21,121 nt of DNA. It comes from a virus. A program made the position numbers and the translations under genes. This document shows, in pieces, positions 1 to 8,252 of this stretch. Within the stretch, counting starts at the first letter, position 1, and each line of letters opens with the position of its first letter. Location of the stretch: the IMG/VR virus record IMGVR_UViG_3300025889_001135, positions 1 through 21,121 of that record; one strand, written 5' to 3'. The notes under the pieces are model-generated. The model was not told the DNA's origin, ran no database searches, and saw nothing but the letters and a program-made list of their open reading frames with translations.

Positions 1-1479
1 GGTCGAAATCCAGCTAGGCCGCGCACTCGTCGTCGCACCCCTGATCCGAATGGCCGCAGCGCGTCCGTAGCCGCGAACACCGCGCCAGCCCCGGTAGACC
101 TGATCGGCAGACCCCCAGAGACCGATGCCCCACTTGGCAATGCCCCAGAGCGCCGCCGTGGTCGGGCTTTCGACCGTCACGCCCTCGAAGGTCTTGATCT
201 GGAAATCCAGGTTCAATTCAACCGCAGCGGACGGATTGCCGTCGGACTGAAAGATCGGTTCAACCCGCTTGAAGCCCTTCACCGTCTGCGGCGTGTCGAA
301 ATACGAGAACGCCTGCAAGCCATCCCATTCGATGTTGGTCCCGGCATCGCTGTTGCCGTCATCGTACTTGTAGACAACGCCATTGCCGCCGATGTACGCC
401 TCATTCCCCTTCATCGCCCAACACGCGGCATTGATGCCCGTGAAGCGACAGGCGGACCCGGTAATCGTGTTGAACACGAACTGGTTAAACTCGTCATTCC
501 CCTGCGGGATGTTGAAGATCAACTGCGTCCCCTTCGGATACAGGAACGGCTGCCAGCCGAAGCGGTCGCCGTTGTCCCGGACCTGATCGTTGACCGCCTT
601 GTTGATCTTCTGCGACAGCGCGATGATTTCCGTCTGCGAACGGTCCCGCACAAGCGCCGCCGACATCGGAATGAAGCCGTCCTGGGTGACGATGATCAAA
701 TCACCGCCCGCCTTGATCATGCACCGACGCCCGATAGGCCGACCGATGCGGAACACGCCGACGAGAGACCACATAGACGCCGAAGACGGGTTTGTTCCGT
801 TGTAGACAATCGCCTCGCCTTCGGACGTGATGAACACGGCCACATCGTCTTGACCGTCGCCCGCGTCACGGGTCCACGTTCCCATCGCCATGATGTAACC
901 GCCCAGCTTGGCGATCCCGGCGAGAGAGAAGGACGAGAACGTGCCGCCGATGGCATTGGTCCCGCCGTAGTAGGCTGTCAGGCTGTTGACCTCGCCTACC
1001 CACAACCGCCTTTGGTGGAGATTGCACCACACCAGATTGGCAATCGTCGGGCCGGAAATGGTCGAGTTCGCCCAACTGGAACCGTTGTAGGTACGCGGCG
1101 TATCAGCCCCGTTACAGATAAAGACGAACTGCCCGCCACTCGTTCCGATCTGGACCTGCTGGAACCTGTCATTCGACAGTCCCGTGACGACAGCGGCCCC
1201 CACGGCCCCGGAACTCGACACGTCGTAAATGTTGCCGTCATTGACCGCGAACAGCTTGCTTGTGCCGGTCAGCGGCGTGTACTCAACCAGCGTCTCCACG
1301 AGACCGGACATCCCCGTAGCGTGGCTGGTGATGCCCCTCCGAACCGTTATCTTGTCCGTGGTCGGAAACCAGTTATCGAGAACGATAGCGTCCTCGACCG
1401 GCATATCCGCCAAGGCGTCACGGGTGTTCCACCCCCCAACCGGCGGCGGGAGGGATTTGGACTTCGATGCCGATTGCAC
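1..1479 (-). CDS. Tail hub / DNA-stabilization protein, P22 gp10-like (partial, 3' end outside window)
   Basis: The frame is open for 493 codons from a GTG at 1479 to the left edge, so the C-terminus is missing. The GTG shares one base with the TAG of the upstream gene (TAGTG) and has AAGGA 9 nt before it; the next ATG is 25 codons in and has no better site. The protein begins with a proline-rich stretch and then VGGWNTRDALADMP and AIVLDNWFPTT, followed by many short Gly/Asn/Thr-rich beta-type segments (GGDLIIVTQDGFIPM, WGIAKWGIGLW). From memory, this opening and the position after capsid and adaptor genes match podovirus proteins annotated as tail hub or packaged-DNA stabilization proteins (P22 gp10, about 470 aa). 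The role at the head-tail junction is inferred from family resemblance and gene order; sequence identity to gp10 itself may be low. Confidence 0.6.
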   Translation of the reverse strand, partial: MQSASKSKSLPPPVGGWNTRDALADMPVEDAIVLDNWFPTTDKITVRRGITSHATGMSGLVETLVEYTPLTGTSKLFAVNDGNIYDVSSSGAVGAAVVTGLSNDRFQQVQIGTSGGQFVFICNGADTPRTYNGSSWANSTISGPTIANLVWCNLHQRRLWVGEVNSLTAYYGGTNAIGGTFSSFSLAGIAKLGGYIMAMGTWTRDAGDGQDDVAVFITSEGEAIVYNGTNPSSASMWSLVGVFRIGRPIGRRCMIKAGGDLIIVTQDGFIPMSAALVRDRSQTEIIALSQKINKAVNDQVRDNGDRFGWQPFLYPKGTQLIFNIPQGNDEFNQFVFNTITGSACRFTGINAACWAMKGNEAYIGGNGVVYKYDDGNSDAGTNIEWDGLQAFSYFDTPQTVKGFKRVEPIFQSDGNPSAAVELNLDFQIKTFEGVTVESPTTAALWGIAKWGIGLWGSADQVYRGWRGVRGYGRAAAIRIRGATTSARPSWIST

Positions 1480-1907
1480 TAGAAGCGGTCCTTGCTCCGA
1501 GCGCCCGGCGCACCCGACCCCGTACCGCTGCGGCCATCACCCGAAGCCCCACCGCGTCCACCAGCCCGATTGCCGAGGTTGCTGGTGCGGGCTGCCCTGC
1601 GGCTATCCGTCGTGGACCCCGTGCGGCTATTGAATCCGCGCTCCTTGCCGAAGTTCTCCTTCTCGTGCATGGCGTCGGTATACGCACCGAATGCCCTGTC
1701 CATGTTCTGATTGGCGAACGACCGCGCACCCAACAGGCCAAGCGTCATGCCCGGCACCGGAGCCGCCATTGCCAGCCCAAGAGCGACCGGCGAATTAAGC
1801 GCGTTCGCCAGACTGAGGGACTGCGACATATTGCCGATAGGACCCCCGAGAGACCCGGCAAGGCTGCGATTGCGGTTGCGGCCACGCATGAGAGGAGGGG
1901 CGATCAT
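1479..1907 (-). CDS. Hypothetical virion-associated protein, Gly/Ser/Arg-rich tail
   Basis: 142 aa. The start is fixed by an ATGA overlap with the adaptor gene, and the stop TAG overlaps the GTG of the gp10-like gene. The N-terminus is basic (MRGRNRNR), residues about 40-62 form a hydrophobic Ala/Leu/Met/Gly stretch (ALGLAMAAPVPGMTLGLLGA), and the last 50 residues are low-complexity Gly/Ser/Arg/Thr. I do not recognise the family. Its location between adaptor and tail hub suggests a virion or assembly protein. A hydrophobic stretch with a disordered basic tail would fit an ejected internal protein, but this is only inference. Confidence 0.7.
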   Translation of the reverse strand: MIAPPLMRGRNRNRSLAGSLGGPIGNMSQSLSLANALNSPVALGLAMAAPVPGMTLGLLGARSFANQNMDRAFGAYTDAMHEKENFGKERGFNSRTGSTTDSRRAARTSNLGNRAGGRGGASGDGRSGTGSGAPGARSKDRF

Positions 1908-2620
1908 GAGAACACCGCGTCTACTGAGGTGATGGTGGGAACGCCGTCGAAGTGGCGACCGCCCCGGAAGATATCGGCAACCGTTAGGATGCCGCCGTTG
2001 GGCTGGTCGTTCTTCAATAGCGTTTTAAGGTAGTTGTTGAGGTCGCGCTCCGCCTTGGCGGCGGTCGGCTGACCCTCGGAATCGAGGTAGGCGTAAATCA
2101 GCGAGAGCGTCAGCAATTCCTCGTCGAGGATGCCGGTGTCGGTATCCGCCGCGAACGCCGTCTGCCCCGTGCCGCCGGAGGACTGGCACCAATTCTGGCT
2201 GACATACTCAAACGCGAGGGTAGACCCCGCTGAGTACGCAGGGATGATGAACACGGAATCCCCGCGATAGATGAACTTGCGTTGCGTCCCCGTATAGGAA
2301 CTCGCAACCAATCCCTGCCACTCGACGGCGGTAATCGGCCCGGCGATCTGACGGAGGTTAGTGCGGTCCCAGAACGTCTCAGGCACGAAGCGGTCGAAAT
2401 CGGACGGAATCGCCCCGGTCTGCTCAAGCCCGGATACCGTGGTTAGCGTCTGCTCTTTCCGCAGCACTTGCCACGCGGCGCTTTTCATCAACGCCTTGCC
2501 GGACTTGTTCAACAGCCGCAGGAACACCTGCACATCGGGATCGGTGTTGGCGGCAACCGTCGCCGGTTGCGTTGCGCGAACCTCATCCGCTGCGTCCTGA
2601 ACGATGCTAAGAAGCGTCAC
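1904..2620 (-). CDS. Head-to-tail adaptor/connector protein
   Basis: 238 aa, ATGA-coupled both to the DUF115-like gene upstream and to the 142-aa gene downstream. The N-terminal part is helical (SIVQDAADEVRATQP, then VQVFLRLLNKSGKALMKSAAW). It is followed by a strand-rich middle containing GAIPSDFDRFVPETFWDR, TAVEWQGLVAS, RKFIYRGDSVFIIPA and FEYVSQNW, then a helical C-terminus (EELLTLSLIYAYLDSEGQ). This pattern is typical of podovirus adaptor proteins that sit under the portal ring (SU10-type adaptor; functional counterpart of P22 gp4). The assignment rests on the sequence pattern and on the position between capsid and tail hub. The exact family was not confirmed by search. Confidence 0.6.
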   Translation of the reverse strand: MTLLSIVQDAADEVRATQPATVAANTDPDVQVFLRLLNKSGKALMKSAAWQVLRKEQTLTTVSGLEQTGAIPSDFDRFVPETFWDRTNLRQIAGPITAVEWQGLVASSYTGTQRKFIYRGDSVFIIPAYSAGSTLAFEYVSQNWCQSSGGTGQTAFAADTDTGILDEELLTLSLIYAYLDSEGQPTAAKAERDLNNYLKTLLKNDQPNGGILTVADIFRGGRHFDGVPTITSVDAVFS

Positions 2621-3366
2621 GCGACCTCCAAAGTGTCATAGATTTCCTTGCAGACCTTCACCACATCATGCTCCCCGTGCTTTACGAGAGCCGGAAGCAA
2701 CCCGTTACAACGAACAGTGATGTAGGATGGGAACCGGCGAACAATCTTCGCCATCTCCTCCGCCTGCATAAGCATTTGTGGCGATGTCAGGTACTCCCCC
2801 CCGCCACATTCAACGATGATTTCCCGGCCCATGCCTTTAGGGTGTTTGTATGCGTGGCCCTGGCCAGCCGTCTTGCTGCTGTCACATCCGAAAAACGTGA
2901 TGTGTCTATGCCCACGCCAATGTGCGAAGAACGGAACAGTCCCCGCCGACGTTGTGACGTGCTGGTGTTCATCTTTACCTGTGCCGAGAGGGACTATTTC
3001 AATTTTCGTCCCTTCCGCTATCAAGCGGCTGAGTAGCGCCGGACTCACGAAATCACCAAGGACGGCCCGCGCCACTCCATCCACGCCCGGGAAAACCGGG
3101 TCTATCGTGTAGAGGGTTGCGTCAATTCCATTATCCCGACACCATACCCACGTATAGTTGACGGCCCATATTTCACCGTCCCACCCTCGCAACTCGTCCA
3201 GATGGTCGTTAATACTTGGCGCACCGCCGACCACGGCGAGGCTGGGAGCCGCAGCCCCGACCTTGCCCGGCTTGATAACCGGAAGGCCGAGGCTCCGACT
3301 GTAAGATTTGTGGCGGGCGATTGTTTCGGCAGATACCGAACTTACCGCCTCAAACCTCAACCCCAT
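2617..3366 (-). CDS. DUF115/MptE-like protein in the capsid operon
   Basis: 249 aa. Its ATG shares a base with the upstream TAA (TAATG) and its end overlaps the adaptor start by ATGA. Residues about 43-93 carry LAVVGGAPSINDHLDEL, then EIWAVNYTW and DATLYTIDP. This has the layout of the DUF115 (MptE-like) fold: a Gly-rich nucleotide-binding loop followed by an acidic D-P element. A later segment, ITFFGCDSS, is also typical of that fold. Family members include pterin pyrophosphokinase-like and motility-associated glycosyltransferase-like proteins, and phage copies have no assigned role. Its place inside a structural operon suggests a virion- or host-surface-modifying enzyme, which I infer only from context. 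Confidence 0.6.
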   Translation of the reverse strand: MGLRFEAVSSVSAETIARHKSYSRSLGLPVIKPGKVGAAAPSLAVVGGAPSINDHLDELRGWDGEIWAVNYTWVWCRDNGIDATLYTIDPVFPGVDGVARAVLGDFVSPALLSRLIAEGTKIEIVPLGTGKDEHQHVTTSAGTVPFFAHWRGHRHITFFGCDSSKTAGQGHAYKHPKGMGREIIVECGGGEYLTSPQMLMQAEEMAKIVRRFPSYITVRCNGLLPALVKHGEHDVVKVCKEIYDTLEVA

Positions 3367-3575
3367 TACGAGTCAGCAATCAACCCGAGCGACTCCAAAG
3401 CCGCCGAAAGCGACTGGAGGTTGCTGACCACCGTTGCAATGGTTGCGCCCGTTGCGACCGCAGTAACGGTCTGCTGGGCAATGGCCGTGACGCCGTAGAA
3501 CGAAATGAGGTCGGACGTATCCTGACCCACCGAAACGCCGTCGGGACCGCCATCGGAAAGCTGTTTAACAGCCAT
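3366..3575 (-). CDS. Small capsid-associated protein (decoration or head-fibre type)
   Basis: 69 aa. A good ribosome-binding site (AAGGAG, 8 nt before ATG) follows a terminator-like hairpin. The N-terminus MAVKQLSDGGPDGVSVGQ leads into TSDLISFYGVTAIAQQ and a helical Ala/Thr/Ser-rich C-terminus ending in GLIADS. Short proteins with a DG..LG.S.TD.I.FYG.TPV.Q pattern directly after major capsid genes are common in phages and are usually unnamed virion proteins. Placement after the coat gene supports a decoration or head-fibre role; there is no catalytic motif. The stop TAA overlaps the next ATG. Confidence 0.65.
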   Translation of the reverse strand: MAVKQLSDGGPDGVSVGQDTSDLISFYGVTAIAQQTVTAVATGATIATVVSNLQSLSAALESLGLIADS

Positions 3576-3589
3576 GTGCTTTCTCCTTC

Positions 3590-3615
3590 AAAAGGAACGG
3601 GGCCGAAGCCCCGCT
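3590..3615 (-). terminator. Terminator-like hairpin after the major capsid gene
   Basis: In the minus-strand transcript an 8-bp stem, AGCGGGGC paired with GCCCCGTT (two outer weak pairs), closes a TTCG tetraloop and is followed by CCTTTTG. It lies six bases after the coat stop codon and before the ribosome-binding site of the 69-aa gene. The T-run is short, so partial termination or 3'-end protection of abundant coat mRNA seems more likely than full termination. Downstream genes in the same operon must still be expressed. Confidence 0.6.
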
Positions 3616-3620
3616 CATGG

Positions 3621-4841
3621 TTACGCAGTGCCGCTAAGGCGCACGGCCTGACGCGGATCAATGGCCTTCACGCCGTACAGCATGTCGAGACGCCACATGG
3701 AATGGTCGTTGATGCCGTCATAGACGGGGATCACGCGAACCGAGGTTCCCTTGTAGGTCTCGCGGCCCACGTCAGTAGCGCCCGGAGGCGAAACCAACGG
3801 AACCGACACCAGCGCGAAGGCGTTCTTGTTGAACACCATGTTCTGCCGGTAGTTGGTCGAAGCCGTACCTACGCCAGTAATGGCCTTGGTGTTCAGGTCC
3901 GTGGTGCCGGAAGCAACGGCAACATTCTGCTGCGCCCCCGTCCAGATCATCGCCGGGCTGATGACCAGCGAGTTACTGGAGTACGAAACAACGGTGAACT
4001 GCTTGGAGAAACCAAGGTCCGCTTTCGTCACCGGGTTGACCGCGTTCACATCGGCAATCGTGATCACATCACCGGCAACGAACGTGCCGCCAGCAATCGT
4101 GATCGTCTGCTGATTGGTCGTGCGAACGTCCGAGTACGCAATCGTCGAGGTCGTGATAGACTGGTTGACCGTGACGGTCGTGAAGTCGGAACCCGTGGTA
4201 TGGGTGGCGACGTTCTGCGACATGTACGTATCGACACCGCCGATCATGCCAAGCGAACCCTTGCGATAGGCACCCTTCGCCACGTCCTGCATGTACAGGC
4301 TGGTCTGCGAGCCGAGAAGGCCCCAGTGGTCAGCCGGAGACAGGACCGCGCATCGGTCGCCAGCAGGGACGCCGTACTCGTCCAGACGTTCCGGCGCTTT
4401 CGCAAAGTCAGCGTAGGAATTGACCGTCTGGCCCGGAGTGCCGACCCAGTTGGGGACCTCCTTGTAGAGCGCGTGCAGATCGGTATCGACCTGGTTGGCA
4501 AGCTGGATCATCGCCGGACGAATGACGCGCTCGGACAGTTCCTTGATGTCCAGCGTCAGCTCCTGCGACGTGAACTTGAAGTCGATGCCCTTGCGCTTGT
4601 CCACGGTGATCGTGGTGCTGCCCTCGACGACATCCTGTGCATTCGCAACAGCGCCGTCACGGACGGTGAAGTCAGTCGGACGGCGGATGGTGATCGAACT
4701 ACCGACCTCATAGCCGTTGACCTTCTTCGCGAAGTCTTCTTCGTAACCGCGAAACACCTTCTTCGCCATGACCAGCTCGTTGTCGAGAATGGCGACAGCG
4801 GCCTTGGCGATGATGCTCGCAGTAAGTTTGGCGTTTGCCAT
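3621..4841 (-). CDS. Major capsid (coat) protein, P22 gp5-like
   Basis: 406 aa, close to the 430 aa of P22 coat protein. The start has GAAGGAG upstream plus AAGGA directly before the ATG. The N-terminus (MANAKLTASIIAKAAVAIL, then ELVMAKKVFRGYEEDF) and the segments GSSITIRRPTDF, GIDFKFTSQELTL and IRPAMIQLANQVDTDLHALY match the P22-type coat family (HK97 fold). The central Thr/Val-rich stretch (about residues 210-330, with VTVNQSITTS and TIAGGTFVAGDVITI) looks like the inserted beta-domain of that family. The gene lies between scaffold and small virion genes, as expected. Short hairpins sit in both flanking intergenic gaps. Confidence 0.9.
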   Translation of the reverse strand: MANAKLTASIIAKAAVAILDNELVMAKKVFRGYEEDFAKKVNGYEVGSSITIRRPTDFTVRDGAVANAQDVVEGSTTITVDKRKGIDFKFTSQELTLDIKELSERVIRPAMIQLANQVDTDLHALYKEVPNWVGTPGQTVNSYADFAKAPERLDEYGVPAGDRCAVLSPADHWGLLGSQTSLYMQDVAKGAYRKGSLGMIGGVDTYMSQNVATHTTGSDFTTVTVNQSITTSTIAYSDVRTTNQQTITIAGGTFVAGDVITIADVNAVNPVTKADLGFSKQFTVVSYSSNSLVISPAMIWTGAQQNVAVASGTTDLNTKAITGVGTASTNYRQNMVFNKNAFALVSVPLVSPPGATDVGRETYKGTSVRVIPVYDGINDHSMWRLDMLYGVKAIDPRQAVRLSGTA

Positions 4842-4864
4842 TTCCTTACTCCTTCAGAGGGATA

Positions 4865-4884
4865 GCGCCGCTTCTCAGCGGTGC
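4865..4884 (-). other. Short hairpin before the capsid gene
   Basis: A 5-bp stem CCGCT/AGCGG closes a GAGA tetraloop, with a further GC/GC pair beyond an A-C mismatch. It lies in the 50-base gap between the scaffold stop and the coat ribosome-binding site. There is no T-run, so it is not an obvious terminator. It may mark an mRNA processing or stability site that separates coat from scaffold expression. Confidence 0.35.
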
Positions 4885-4891
4885 GTTGAAA

Positions 4892-5824
4892 TCAGCCCGG
4901 TAGGCCGAGGTATTTGGCGAGATCGCCCGTGCTCATGTCCTTGACGGCACGGTTGGCCTTGCCCCCCTTACCTGTCCGACCCTTCACGGGTTCGGCGGGC
5001 TTCGGTTTGGGTTTCGGCTTGGAAGCCTGGGACTGCATCTTGTCGAACTGAGAGGCCTTCCAGACGGCGAGCGTCAGGGCCGGGTTCAGCGCCCAATCGC
5101 TTTCCGCAGAGTCCTTGTCCATCCCGAGCGCGTTGACCGCATAGTCGATGACCTCCGGCAACTTCTCGGTAGCAAAGCCCTTAACCTGACTCTCGATGAC
5201 GGCTTTCCCCTCCTCGATGCGGCGGGAGCGTTCCTCCTGCTGCGCATGAGTGAGTTCGCCTTCCTTCTGAGAGACTTGGTTAACGACCCGCTGGAACTCA
5301 GCCTGCTTACGCGATAGCTGGTCGGAAACGCGGCGTGCCTGGTCCGGGTTGGACTGCCACATCGCATTCAGATCCAGTTGGGATAGCTGCTCGATCTCGG
5401 ACTTGAGTTGCAGACCCCTTGAATAGGTGTCGAGAACCTCGCCGTTGATGCTCGTAATCTTCTCGACGGCGGCTTCCCGCGCTTCGAGCGATTTCGACCT
5501 CTCGGCAACGTCCTGCAATTTGCGAGCGGTCACGGACTCGGCATTGCGAACGAACTGGTCAACCTCGGTCGCCAATTCCTCCGGCAGCGCGTCCTTCGCT
5601 ACTCGCAGCTTCTTTCCGTGGAAATTGAACTCGATTTCCTCGGGTTCTTCCCCGTCCTCGGAATCGTCCTCGCCTTCGGTGTCATCGTCTGCCGACGCTT
5701 CAACCTCGGACTCGTCCGTATCTGCGGTTTCGGGGGATTCCGTGTCCTCGGCAGTGACTTCCGCTTCGTCCACGGTCACGTCATCTGCCTCGCCATCGCT
5801 GGCGAATACAGCGTCTTCGTTCAT
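4892..5824 (-). CDS. Capsid scaffolding protein
   Basis: 310 aa from the ATG at 5824, which has GGAG 6 nt upstream. An ATG four codons earlier lies inside that ribosome-binding site, so it is not preferred. The first 75 residues are extremely acidic (runs such as DDDTEGEDDSEDGEEPEEIE). The middle, about 90-230, is strongly helical and coiled-coil-like (AEFQRVVNQVSQKEGELTHA). The C-terminus is basic with KPKPKPKP and KGRTGKGGKANRAVK. A helical body with a positively charged C-terminal coat-binding region, placed between portal and coat, is the standard picture of a P22 gp8-type scaffold. It acts as an internal core during procapsid assembly and is absent from mature virions. Confidence 0.85.
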   Translation of the reverse strand: MNEDAVFASDGEADDVTVDEAEVTAEDTESPETADTDESEVEASADDDTEGEDDSEDGEEPEEIEFNFHGKKLRVAKDALPEELATEVDQFVRNAESVTARKLQDVAERSKSLEAREAAVEKITSINGEVLDTYSRGLQLKSEIEQLSQLDLNAMWQSNPDQARRVSDQLSRKQAEFQRVVNQVSQKEGELTHAQQEERSRRIEEGKAVIESQVKGFATEKLPEVIDYAVNALGMDKDSAESDWALNPALTLAVWKASQFDKMQSQASKPKPKPKPAEPVKGRTGKGGKANRAVKDMSTGDLAKYLGLPG

Positions 5825-5898
5825 TTTGTACTCCATCTATGGGATCGGGCGTCTCACGACGCTCGGAGTGCCTACGCAATAAATGCAATTCGCCGGAT

Positions 5899-5927
5899 AT
5901 TCGCCGCGCAATAAAATTGCGGCGAAT
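5899..5927. repeat. Inverted repeat between portal and scaffold genes
   Basis: ATTCGCCGC (5899-5907) and GCGGCGAAT (5919-5927) form a perfect 9-bp stem with an 11-nt AT-rich loop. A further copy of ATTCGCCG starts at 5889. It fills the longest gap of the structural operon (5825-5934). No T-run follows on either strand, so a processing hairpin or protein-binding site is as likely as a terminator. No protein-coding signal was seen in the gap. Confidence 0.5.
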
Positions 5928-5934
5928 TGGCGAG

Positions 5935-7830
5935 TTACTGAATAGGCGGCTGACCCGGCATCGGCCCTTGCGGTACCGGCGGGGTTCCTTCCGGCGGCAC
6001 GCCCGGTTGACCCGGAGCCACCATCGGCTGTTGAACAGGCAATCCCTCTGCCTGCTGAATGTTCGGCGGCAACAGCATCTTGAGCCGTTCCGCAACCTTG
6101 TCCGCGCCTTGGAAGTCCATGTGTTCCATAAGCACGTCACCAATGAATTGAGCGGAACCTGGGACGGCCCGCATGATCTCAACCAACGTCTCGCGGGTTT
6201 CCTCACGCTGCGTGGCGTAGCTAGGCCCGCTGGAGACCGTCACGTCGTAGCGGCCAACCGACAGATTGTAGAGTTCGGGCTTGCCGTCCTCGCCAACCTC
6301 GCCGCCGCCGTCCTGCTGCGTCAGCTTAACCACTTTCTCCGCCTCGTCCTCGCCTAGAATGCGGATCGTCTGGCGGGCGCTGTAGACGCTCGGGATGATG
6401 TCCACGATGCACTGACCGGCATACCGAATGGCGCGGTTCAGGTTGTCCACGAAGTGGAAATTCGACACGTCGGATTCACGCTGACGGGCCAAGATGGCCT
6501 TGCCGCTGGTCTCGTTCGACTGAGCACCCAGAGACGAATCGTAGATCGACATGATAGACTTCATGTCATCGGATGCGTTGGCGGCTTCCTGTAGCGCACC
6601 CGTCGGGATCGACGCTGGCGGCTGACGCTGCGGCGCGTTACCGGCAGTCGGGTCGTACTCAAGGTAGGCATACGAACGTGTGTTCGCCGTGTCCCACTTG
6701 CCCTGCTGACCGTCCGGCACGAAACCGACCGGACCAACCCACGGAGCCTTGGGCGCAAGCGCAACCAACTCAGTCGCCGCCGTGCGCCAGAAATTGAACA
6801 TGCTCTGCGGGTCTTTCGCGTCCCGGATCATCGACCGAAAATAACGCCGCCCGTCAACAACGACCTCCTCGCCCCACACAGGGCAAATCGGGATTGTCGG
6901 CCCCGGCCACTCCTCCTCGCGCAGGACCTCGTTCGCATTGATAATGCGGTTCTTGACGTTCCACACGTCCACCTTGCGGCGGCGGGACTCCTCAAGGCCC
7001 ATAAACTGAATGTACATCCGGACAATCTCATCGTCCCTCATGCCGTCCAGCGGCAATTCAGCGGCCTCCGCGGCCATCTTCGCCATGCGCGGCAGATTGT
7101 CCTCACGAATGGCCTTCGGCAACTCGCCGTCAGCCGTCTTGAACAGGATCAGGTCCTTTTCGTCCTTCTCGCGCAGCCAATACTCGGACACGCGGATTTG
7201 ATCTTCCTGCATCCAGTGCTGCGCGTAGTCCTGATAGTCGGAATGCTCCCAACTGGCCGGTTCGGCATCAGGAAACTCGCGCTTGAACTGCTCTTTCGTC
7301 AGGAAGTCGGCAATGAAGGCGTATTCCCAATCGGAAGCGTCGGCCTCCATCGAGTTGACATCCCAATGCACCATGAGCGGATTGGGAATGCGCTTGATGT
7401 ACGCCTCAAGATCGAAACTGTCCTCATGCGCGTAGTCGATGCCGATGCGGAAGAACCCGAAGCCGCCCGTGACCGCGTGGTCAATCGCGGTGTCATAGGC
7501 CACATCTGCGTTACTCTTGCGCTCGATGGACCGGGTAAGTCCCTGAATGACCTCCGCCGTGTCCTCGTCCGCCCCGTTATCGACCGGCGAGACCTTGATG
7601 CCGGGCTTGTTCTGGCGGGCGTCGTTGACAACCTGGCGAATGAACGCCGGTAGCTTGTTGATCGTCAGGCATGGGCGGTTTTCTAGTTCGCGCAGTCGCT
7701 TAATATCGTCCGGCCATTGCTCAGACAGGCGGGCGAAGCGGATGTCCTCATGCGCGGCCTGACGGTTGTAGTCAGAGCTGGCTTCCGATTCCTGATACCG
7801 TTCCAGCGCACCCTTGATGATGTCGTCCAT
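5935..7830 (-). CDS. Portal protein, P22 gp1-like
   Basis: 631 aa; the P22 portal is about 725 aa. The start overlaps the upstream TAA (TAATG). Conserved features are the N-terminal helix with YNRQAAHEDIRFA, then RPCLTINKLPAFIRQVVND, VTGGFGFFRIGIDY, IPNPLMVHWDVNS, the wing segment ending in PICPVWGEEVVVDGRRYFR, the clip/stem region SMFNFWRTAATELVALAPKAPW, and IYDSSLGAQSNETSGKAI. The C-terminus is Pro/Gly/Gln-rich (PGQPGVPPEGTPPVPQGP) and probably disordered. The dodecameric ring is the DNA entry and exit channel at one capsid vertex. The family call is firm and gene order agrees. Confidence 0.92.
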   Translation of the reverse strand: MDDIIKGALERYQESEASSDYNRQAAHEDIRFARLSEQWPDDIKRLRELENRPCLTINKLPAFIRQVVNDARQNKPGIKVSPVDNGADEDTAEVIQGLTRSIERKSNADVAYDTAIDHAVTGGFGFFRIGIDYAHEDSFDLEAYIKRIPNPLMVHWDVNSMEADASDWEYAFIADFLTKEQFKREFPDAEPASWEHSDYQDYAQHWMQEDQIRVSEYWLREKDEKDLILFKTADGELPKAIREDNLPRMAKMAAEAAELPLDGMRDDEIVRMYIQFMGLEESRRRKVDVWNVKNRIINANEVLREEEWPGPTIPICPVWGEEVVVDGRRYFRSMIRDAKDPQSMFNFWRTAATELVALAPKAPWVGPVGFVPDGQQGKWDTANTRSYAYLEYDPTAGNAPQRQPPASIPTGALQEAANASDDMKSIMSIYDSSLGAQSNETSGKAILARQRESDVSNFHFVDNLNRAIRYAGQCIVDIIPSVYSARQTIRILGEDEAEKVVKLTQQDGGGEVGEDGKPELYNLSVGRYDVTVSSGPSYATQREETRETLVEIMRAVPGSAQFIGDVLMEHMDFQGADKVAERLKMLLPPNIQQAEGLPVQQPMVAPGQPGVPPEGTPPVPQGPMPGQPPIQ

Positions 7831-8252
7831 TAGAACCCCTTGTAGGGCGGGTAAAAGTTCATCGCGATACTCGGCGACCGAAGGCGGGCGGCCCTTGTCG
7901 CTTCCGGTATTGAGTCATATCCCTGCATGATGCGCCCCGTTTCAGGATCAACAGCCATTCCGCCCTCTGGCATGCTGCCGGGGACCATGCCGTTTGCAAG
8001 CAGATAAGAGACCGCTTGGTCTTCCCCCATTTGCTGCCCGTTGTAGATGGTCGGAACATTGGTGGGACGCCCTTGATTGAGGCGTGGGTCCAGAACCGTT
8101 GCAGTGCGCTCCGTTGAATAGGACCCATCTGGATTGGCGATGACCGGACGCCCCTCACTCGTCTCGCCAACAACTTGATCGCCAAGCGGCCCCAACCCTC
8201 CACCAGAGCGCCCCAGTAGCATGTCTGTCAGCAAGCGGTTTAGATCGCCCAT
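7830..8252 (-). CDS. Hypothetical phage protein with NPDGSYSTERTATVLDP motif
   Basis: 140 aa, linked by TAATG overlaps on both sides (upstream 94-aa ORF and portal). The central part reads VIANPDGSYSTERTATV, then GRPTNVPTIYNGQQ, and a C-terminal helix DSIPEATRAARLRS. This string resembles a short conserved segment seen in various phage structural proteins (E.S.TV....NGGRPTNIPT..GG....F....EA...A..RS), but I know of no defined function. Its position between terminase and portal suggests a packaging or virion accessory protein. Confidence 0.75.
   Translation of the reverse strand: MGDLNRLLTDMLLGRSGGGLGPLGDQVVGETSEGRPVIANPDGSYSTERTATVLDPRLNQGRPTNVPTIYNGQQMGEDQAVSYLLANGMVPGSMPEGGMAVDPETGRIMQGYDSIPEATRAARLRSPSIAMNFYPPYKGF

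Noticed and set aside
3321-4865. 514-codon plus-strand ORF opposite the capsid gene
   Set aside because: It is Arg/His-rich antisense shadow of the coat gene and small neighbours. It has no ribosome-binding site or family signature, while the minus strand is clearly coding.
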